From: Polytrichum commune
Lineage: Eukaryota; Streptophyta; Polytrichopsida; Polytrichales; Polytrichaceae
NCBI GenBank assembly: GCA_950295325.1
Contig: OX485808.1
Coordinates: 5,026,501 to 5,090,500, forward strand
DNA length: 64,000 bases
Direction: 5' to 3'
The translations under genes were made by a program, and so were the position numbers. Positions within the stretch are counted from its first letter, which is position 1. Each line of letters begins with the position of its first letter. The notes under the pieces were generated by a model. The model searched no databases and was not told where the DNA came from. It saw only the letters and a list, made by a program, of their open reading frames with translations. Below, in pieces: positions 57,480-64,000 of this stretch.

Positions 57480-60016
57480 AAGAAACCCCCCATAATTCAA
57501 TCTCCTTAACAACAAGGACCAGAAGTAATCCTCTGAATGCTGCCGACTTTCAGTTTTATGCTAATCCGGCTTTTGTTGCATGCTTGCTGGAATCGGTACT
57601 CAGATATGGTGATCCTCATCATATGCCACGAGATTAAAGCTCGCAATGGTTATCATCAACCTGGGTCCGATAACCTGGATTCCATCGCCCTCCCCTGTAA
57701 GCTTGAATCAGGGTTGATGATGGTACCCCCAGCTTTCTTTCCCAAAAGGAGATCATCATGAACTCGGAGGAGAGAGTGATTGAATCAGAGTGATCGGGGA
57801 AAAAACACATTCAATCATTCCTCCAATAAATGAATGTAACCTCCAATTTTCACCATCTTGCCGGCTAGAAAGAATGGGGCAGCGACGCTAGTTGATGTCA
57901 AGCTTCTGATACAAATCCGGTTGCTCGGCAAACAAGATGCTCCCATCCTGATTAGGATGATGTCAGTTACGAGAAAAATTTGGTGAAGTTGGTTGGCTCA
58001 AATCTCCACATAGCACCCCTCTCTACTTTTTGAAACTAGGTCTTTCTTCGGCAGTTACGCCGCACCGCAACCAAAATAACATACATCCATGCCACGTTGC
58101 AAGAAGTCTCCTCAAACTTCCTCCTCAAATTCCATGTTTCTACGTCTGAAATCCCTTCCCTTTCGCATGGCCCACCATTGTAGAAATCGTCTCGGCTGAT
58201 TCGCGGAACTTGAAAACAACGCCACATAGGAAGAAAAACACCTTGGAATCTTGATATGGATGATCTCGACAGATAAGTAGACGCATTGGGAAGGCAACAA
58301 CAAAATGATCATGCAGTCACCTCTGTTCTTCTCCATTTCACACCCTCCATACTCAAAAATTGATTCTTCTGCTCCAACAACAACGACAACCAACTACTAG
58401 CAGGCAGGCAACTCTTCCCGCAGCTCGCGCCAGAACCTTGTTGCTGCATGCGCCGCAAGTCCACCTCCTTGACGACAATTCTTCACCTTAAGGCCTGCCC
58501 TTGAGTTCGTAATCCTCCTCCAGTTCTTCCGGGGAATCCTAAGCCGCTGCTCTAGCAACGTGCCCACTTCCTGGAGACGACTTTAACCCCCAGTGCTCGC
58601 ATCCCTCCTTCTAATTTTCGAGCATTCCTCCCGCATTATTTCCTTCTGCCTCGTTTCTGTAACCAGGATCCGCAAGGAGGTCGCATGCCCTCCTCTGCTA
58701 TGAAATGTCCCTGGATCGATTTAGTGCAAGCAACCTCCCTGGCAAGCAATGAGATCCCCCTATGCTCATGCTCTCCTCTGCTCCTGCTTGCTTTCATACT
58801 CCGGCATTCGGAAGGGTCAGATCTGCATAACTAGCACAATTCCAGTTCGGCGATGTTCACCACGACCTGCTCTACCGATCAACCCCGCTAACCAACCAAC
58901 CAACCCCTCCCTGCTTGGGTTCTTCCCTGAGCTAAGGAGATGCCCACAATGTTTTCATCTTCAGTTCTGGGGAGAACACGATGCCAACACAGCACACCAC
59001 ATAGTGGTTGCCGGCTACCCTAAGTCGCTCAAAGCTCCTTCCTGGATGCGGTTCACCATTACCACTCTACGACACATCCCCTCCCACTACTCTTCCTCAC
59101 TCCATTGCCATTCGGTGGACCCTCCCTACCTAATGACTCCACAATACAACTGCCACTGTCAAATCTCACCAAGGCATGGCTTCCGCGCATTCTCTGCTCT
59201 TCTTCTCCCCCTCCTCCATTTCTCATTCCATGCATAATGAGACCTCTCCCCCTTGCCTCCCGAGACCCCTCCAAGCTTCTCCTTTTTTTCTCGCGTTGCC
59301 CGGCATCTTTCGGGCCGCCCGGAAAGAAAACGGGTTTAGGCTCCTTCCTTGCCCTTTCCTTCTAAGACCCCACTTGCCCACCCCCTTTAAGTGTACTTAA
59401 CTCTTTTCTTTTTGTTTAATTTACCTTACCACTTCCCAAAGGTAAAGTTGACCTTATAAAAATTGTTTTCTGTCTCTTACCTTTACGGTGAAGCTAACAA
59501 CCATGTGAGCACAACTTTAGGGCTCACATACAAACTCTAGAGTTAGCCCCGAAACTTCATGGAATACTCAAAAGTAACCGCTCTGGTTGCCTACCATAAA
59601 GGATTCCATATGCTAGCTAATTAGGGTGAACCACCTGCCTCAATATAACAGAGACCTTCCATGGCCTAGCTTAACTAATGTTGGGCCCAACTATGGATAA
59701 TTGCAATGGCGGCATTTGTTGGCACTTTGCAACAGTCTACGGCAGTTGGAGGTAATTTACCGCTCCGACTAGAACTCCACCAACACCGTGAGCTGCATAT
59801 TTGACATCCGCAGAAATGTTGTGATCCTTACAGCAATGCATGTGTAAGTTACCCATTTCAAACCAATTAATTCATAGATTATAATGTTGGTTTTTCCAAA
59901 CGAGGTGATATTGGCTCAGGTGAAAGAATCAAATGCAACTTATTCACTGAAATGAATATCCAGATTGTACCTTGTTAATTTCTATACACAACGTCATAGT
60001 CGTTCAATATTATTAA
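57480..60016. other. C/T-rich then AT-rich DNA without recognised genes
   Basis: Plus-strand C/T-rich sequence from about 57,500 to 59,400 has several open frames on both strands but no domain I recognise. It could be the interior of a non-autonomous retroelement. The rest is AT-rich. Confidence 0.35.
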
Positions 60017-60079
60017 CTAGGATATATGTTTAAAAACTCTTGCAACTCTGGATAGCAAACAACTATAGTACACACTCAC

Positions 60080-60352
60080 CTGTTGACGTGCAATCTGGTT
60101 TAATCTTTCAATTCCGCACGCAGGTTGAGCCTTATCGGTCGTCTTGCAAGCTTCACCTAAAGTCCGTGTCGAAGTAGCGAAGGGTATTCCGTTCCCAGGA
60201 ATTTCCATTTGACGTCGAGTTATTGCAATATCTTTGGGTAAGTCATGTGACATTGTTAACATCTGAATGTAGGAATGCATAATATGATGTGATGCATCGA
60301 ATTGGACTGTCAATATTGTGAGAACTGTGACTAAAGACAGGACTTTCAACAC
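60080..60352 (-). CDS. Possible exon of a small secreted protein
   Basis: The frame has a hydrophobic, signal-like run (VLSLVTVLTILTVQF), then a polar mature part with two cysteines in EACKTTDKAQPACG, and reaches a strong phase-0 donor (CAACAG then GTGAGTGT) at 60,080. There is no ATG before the hydrophobic run, so a start in an earlier exon or a decayed start must be assumed. No family is recognised. Confidence 0.25.
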
Positions 60353-60929
60353 ACAACGAACTTTTGGGTAGAAGGTTCCGGCATCATGACACGTAACTTA
60401 AAATACATGGTAAGATTTGGTTTAAAATAAAATGAAATATATTATTATTATTTAACAATAATAATTTAAAGGTCATTTTTCATCTTAGTTTTTATTTCTT
60501 TGTTATTTTCAAATGGTTGATGGTTTTTATTGGAGTCAATGTCAACATTTAGGGATTTAGGCCACCTCTAATTCACCTTGTCCTCAGATCAATTCCAATG
60601 CTGATCCAAACCTTTCGGGGTTGAAGGTTGAGGATGCGGTTGCAATCCTCAAAGGTCCAGCAACTGTCCTAAGCGTTGGTTCATTGCATCTAAAGTAGCA
60701 GACAATCATCTCCACCATCAAGCCTGGCATTGTCCCTAAAGTGAGTCCTTAATTTTTTATTTTTTTTTATTTTTTTTAAATTGCCTTTTGTTATAAGTTT
60801 AGTTTACTGATGTTATTTTCTTTTCAGCTTAATACATAGGATAAATTTTGGGTGAAATGTGTCATAGTATGCCAAAGCACTTGGACAAGGCACGCTCCAA
60901 CAGAGATGCTTACACATGGTCAGAATACG
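60353..60929. other. AT-rich DNA beside the palindrome
   Basis: An exon-like frame at about 60,590-60,700 (SGLKVEDAVAILKGPATVLS) is interrupted by a TAG. No gene model could be built. Confidence 0.3.
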
Positions 60930-61081
60930 AATGGTTAATGGTGGAGGTGAACACCTTATGACGGCGAGCCAGAGCAGATATGAGCGATGCTGACAAACGT
61001 GTTAAGATCCCTTTCTTCTGTCAATTCTGCAACCAAGACTTCGTGGACAAGGCGCACATTGGATAATATAGACAGCCGAAC

Positions 61082-61901
61082 GTGTGTCCAGAGTATGACA
61101 GGGCCAGACACGGTCAGTTGAAATTTTTTCCAAACATGGGTCATGGCGGGAATAAAGCAGCACGTGCTGTTTTTGCAAAATATATGATGAGGGTACATAA
61201 TCAGATGTTATATATGCCAGTAAAACAAGGTGCAAGTCGTGGGGAACAATTATCAACATCTGCAAAGAGTGTAGGGAATACAGGGAGTGCAAGGAGTACA
61301 TGTAATGCGGAGCAATATGAGTATGACACGTAGAACACAAACGTCATTGATCTAAGTGCCCGTGAAGACGACTTACCATCGACGGTTCGCACTCCTGAGG
61401 CTAAGAAACAAAAGGTTTGCAAGAGTCTTACTATTGCAGATATATTGGCTACACAACGAGCGATGAATTCAGGGACTAGAATTCAAGTAGGACAGAGCAT
61501 GCATAGGACATGACAGGGGAGAAGACAATGACGCTTTTGGCTTAGGACAAAGTTTGGAGGGAGCTTTTATTCCTCCCAAGACACGAAGGCATGGCGGGAT
61601 GAACTCTGGACATGCAAATTGCATTTTTCTAACTGCTGGTCCAAGCATGGACATGTCTAGGATGAAACATGTGCCTTATTCATTAGTTGTGAATGAGCAT
61701 GCAATACATGCAAGGATAGAGGTATACAAGGCGGCTTTGGAGCGGTCTGTGGCAAGATTTCCAAACGTTGATCCATCATTGGAGCCAGTAAAACCTAGAA
61801 TACCTCATAGCCTCTACACATTAGTTGTTCAGTCTGGTAATATAATCCCCTTTGATTTAATGACAGATTTGTTGGCTCCAGTAAAGAAGATAAAAACTTG
61901 C
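61082..61901 (+). pseudogene. Unidentified protein-coding remnant in left palindrome arm
   Basis: Two frames read as plausible protein. 61,082-61,333 begins CPEYDRARHGQLKFFPNMGH and ends at TAG 61,333. 61,554-61,901 includes GAFIPPKTRRHGGMNSG, FLTAGPSMDMSRMKH and ARIEVYKAALERSV. The segment between them is also open in places (DILATQRAMNSGTR). They look like parts of one protein broken by stops or split by lost introns. No catalytic motif is recognised. Confidence 0.35.
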
Positions 61902-61936
61902 TCTAAAACTTTCATGGCCAGCTTTTCGGCCTCATA

Positions 61937-62755
61937 CAAGTTTTTATCTTCTTTACTGGAGCCAACAAATCTGTCATTAAATCAAAGGGGATTATATTAC
62001 CAGACTGAACAACTAATGTGTAGAGGCTATGAGGTATTCTAGGTTTTACTGGCTCCAATGATGGATCAACGTTTGGAAATCTTGCCACAGACCGCTCCAA
62101 AGCCGCCTTGTATACCTCTATCCTTGCATGTATTGCATGCTCATTCACAACTAATGAATAAGGCACATGTTTCATCCTAGACATGTCCATGCTTGGACCA
62201 GCAGTTAGAAAAATGCAATTTGCATGTCCAGAGTTCATCCCGCCATGCCTTCGTGTCTTGGGAGGAATAAAAGCTCCCTCCAAACTTTGTCCTAAGCCAA
62301 AAGCGTCATTGTCTTCTCCCCTGTCATGTCCTATGCATGCTCTGTCCTACTTGAATTCTAGTCCCTGAATTCATCGCTCGTTGTGTAGCCAATATATCTG
62401 CAATAGTAAGACTCTTGCAAACCTTTTGTTTCTTAGCCTCAGGAGTGCGAACCGTCGATGGTAAGTCGTCTTCACGGGCACTTAGATCAATGACGTTTGT
62501 GTTCTACGTGTCATACTCATATTGCTCCGCATTACATGTACTCCTTGCACTCCCTGTATTCCCTACACTCTTTGCAGATGTTGATAATTGTTCCCCACGA
62601 CTTGCACCTTGTTTTACTGGCATATATAACATCTGATTATGTACCCTCATCATATATTTTGCAAAAACAGCACGTGCTGCTTTATTCCCGCCATGACCCA
62701 TGTTTGGAAAAAATTTCAACTGACCGTGTCTGGCCCTGTCATACTCTGGACACAC
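61937..62755 (-). pseudogene. Unidentified protein-coding remnant, inverted copy in right arm
   Basis: This is the mirror copy of the left-arm remnant, with identical translations, read on the minus strand (62,755-62,504 and 62,283-61,937). If both copies are transcribed through, the RNA would fold into a long perfect hairpin. Confidence 0.35.
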
Positions 62756-62829
62756 GTTCGGCTGTCTTTGTCATCACATCTGCTCTGGCTCGCCGCCATA
62801 AGGTGTTCACCTCCACTATTAACCATTCC

Positions 62830-63018
62830 ACTGACTGGATCGACGTCCGCGGACTCGTCCTGAAGCTCAAGCCTGTGATTATTGCCTCCGAATTACTCCC
62901 CTTCAATTGCAAAAAAAAAACTTTACAAAGCTCTCATCTTAAGTACGCTTAGCCACTGCAACAAATATGTAGTCAGCGGCATGCACAAAAATCCCAGTTG
63001 ACATTTGATTACATGAGA
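62830..63018. repeat. Inverted copy of 55,680-55,875
   Basis: Directly continues the right palindrome arm. Its counterpart on the left is 5 kb away from the left arm, so either 55,876-60,929 was inserted on the left or the same DNA was lost on the right. Confidence 0.75.
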
Positions 63019-63239
63019 AAATCTCAGCGCTAGATGATTGACAAATCCATAGTCATTGTCCTCATAATTTTGGAATACAAAGTCCAATCTCTTGAAAACA
63101 CATCATGGCTCTTTGGTGTCCATTCTTAGGTTCACACCTAACAACACACCACTAACATGCCAACATGCCAATAATACCCACGTGAACATGTTCCGGGATA
63201 TTTTATCAATCTGATCGCCAACAAGGAAACAAAGCTAGC

Positions 63240-63735
63240 TCACAAATCCACTACTTCGAAAGAATCACAAATGTATTTGTCTACATTGTCAAAGACTAGC
63301 ACTGTAACTTGTTCAAAAGAAAAGTCTATATACCTGTCTTCCAACAAAAGACACTCCTCCACTTGATTTAGAACCTCTTCAGCCTGTTTGCGGTTTTGGA
63401 ATTTCAGCAGAGTCACAGCTATTCAAGCAAAAAAGAAGACACACAATAGGAGGAATTTTTCAGGAAGTAATAGAAATTTCCAATACAAAAAGTGGAGAAT
63501 ATGTTCTCTCCTAGTCCAAATAACCTGAATTATCAAGTCTTCATCATTTCTGGTTCTGTTTTATCAGCTTTTTAATTTGCAGAGCCTCTATCACATGATC
63601 TGACACAAAAACCTTGAGAAATTTAATGACCTGGGTACTGGAGAGTGAAGGAAAAACACCACTCTCCTAAAAGAAAGAGACTGGAGGTGCTTTGCGCACT
63701 TCACATTTGACTCCAAAGAATTTACTGAGGAACTC
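63240..63735 (-). pseudogene. Decayed exons of an unidentified gene
   Basis: A minus-strand exon starts after TAAATGCAG at 63,735 and reads EFLSKFFGVKCEVRKAPPVS, then an in-frame TAG, then VIKFLKVFVSDHVIEALQIK. A second piece (about 63,240-63,420) reads LLKFQNRKQAEEVLNQVEEC and ends in TGA after YICDSFEVVDL. The texture is protein-like but there is at least one stop. Sequence to the right (63,760-63,984) may hold an earlier, Cys-rich part. No family is recognised. Confidence 0.3.
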
Positions 63736-64000
63736 CTGCATTTATACAAAAAGTTAATGTTAGCAATCCTCACAATCCTCACTCATCTTCTGTGCTCTTA
63801 TTTTGGCTGACACCTTTATCTTTAGTAAGACTATGAAAACAGGAATTTGCACAATAAGATTGATGGCTTCAGAAGACATAGGTATGAGAAACATGTTTGA
63901 TGACTTTGCCCTTCTGCTCTGCTGGACAAAACTGCACCCCACGTCCACACCATCCTCAACAATTGCACACATGGCACTGGACATCCTCTTCTGTCCAGTG

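Larger units (their letters stand above)
60930..62829. repeat. Large palindrome: two identical 831-bp arms, 36-bp spacer
   Basis: The left arm 61,070-61,900 is matched by the reverse complement of 61,937-62,767; the spacer is 61,901-61,936. All pairs of frames compared across the arms translate identically, and the DNA compared by eye over most of the length shows no mismatch. Outside this core the symmetry continues to about 60,930 and 62,829 but with substitutions, and about 80-90 bp present on the left (60,981-61,069) is missing on the right. Confidence 0.9.

Noticed and set aside
61201-62636. Frames on the opposite strands of the palindrome arms (such as 61,201-61,422 and 62,415-62,636)
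   Set aside because: They are antisense to the more protein-like frames and appear twice only because the arms are mirror copies.

Overview
The window is nuclear DNA of a land plant. The evidence is a DUF247-family gene, an LRR receptor-like protein gene with plant-type domain order, a CREG-like secreted protein gene, GT-AG introns with AT-rich interiors, plant Copia and hAT remnants, and telo-box-like 5' leaders. Nothing in the sequence names the species; a vascular plant with a repeat-rich genome fits best.

Layout. 1-2.4 kb: the 3' end of an unidentified gene, then an FCP1/HAD-like gene and two well-formed downstream exons. 2.5-8.9 kb: a 100-bp tandem repeat, a hAT transposase remnant, a worn fold-back element and AT-rich intergenic DNA. 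8.9-10.4 kb: a frameshifted DUF247 gene on the minus strand. 12.1-18.6 kb: nested fold-back elements, one of them (15.3-16.3 kb) with almost perfect arms. 21.7-25.5 kb: an apparently intact five-exon CREG-like gene on the minus strand. 27.3-39.6 kb: a 12.3-kb LINE with a 12-bp target-site duplication. 39.7-50 kb: an LRR receptor-like protein gene on the minus strand, next to a partial duplicate of itself that received both the LINE and a Copia fragment. 50-60 kb: mostly unassigned DNA with a possible promoter. 60.9-63.0 kb: a long palindrome with two 831-bp arms that look identical, joined by 36 bp, inside an older inverted duplication.

The main discovery candidate is the LINE. Its ORF1 ends in an RRM-like region. 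Its ORF2 has a T/H/N-rich leader ending in a 2A-like motif (GDIELNPGP), then an apurinic-type endonuclease, reverse transcriptase, RNase H, a zinc knuckle and a C-terminal RPD...E domain resembling a restriction-like endonuclease. Two endonucleases in one element is the hallmark of the RandI/Dualen group known from green algae; a 2A-bearing version in a land plant would be notable. The sense strand is extremely rich in A and C and almost free of G. This copy is dead: ORF2 has six in-frame stops and about four frameshifts.

The apparently functional host genes are the CREG-like gene (213 aa when spliced) and the LRR receptor-like protein gene (810 aa when spliced). Both exon sets were joined by hand; splice sites and phases agree throughout.
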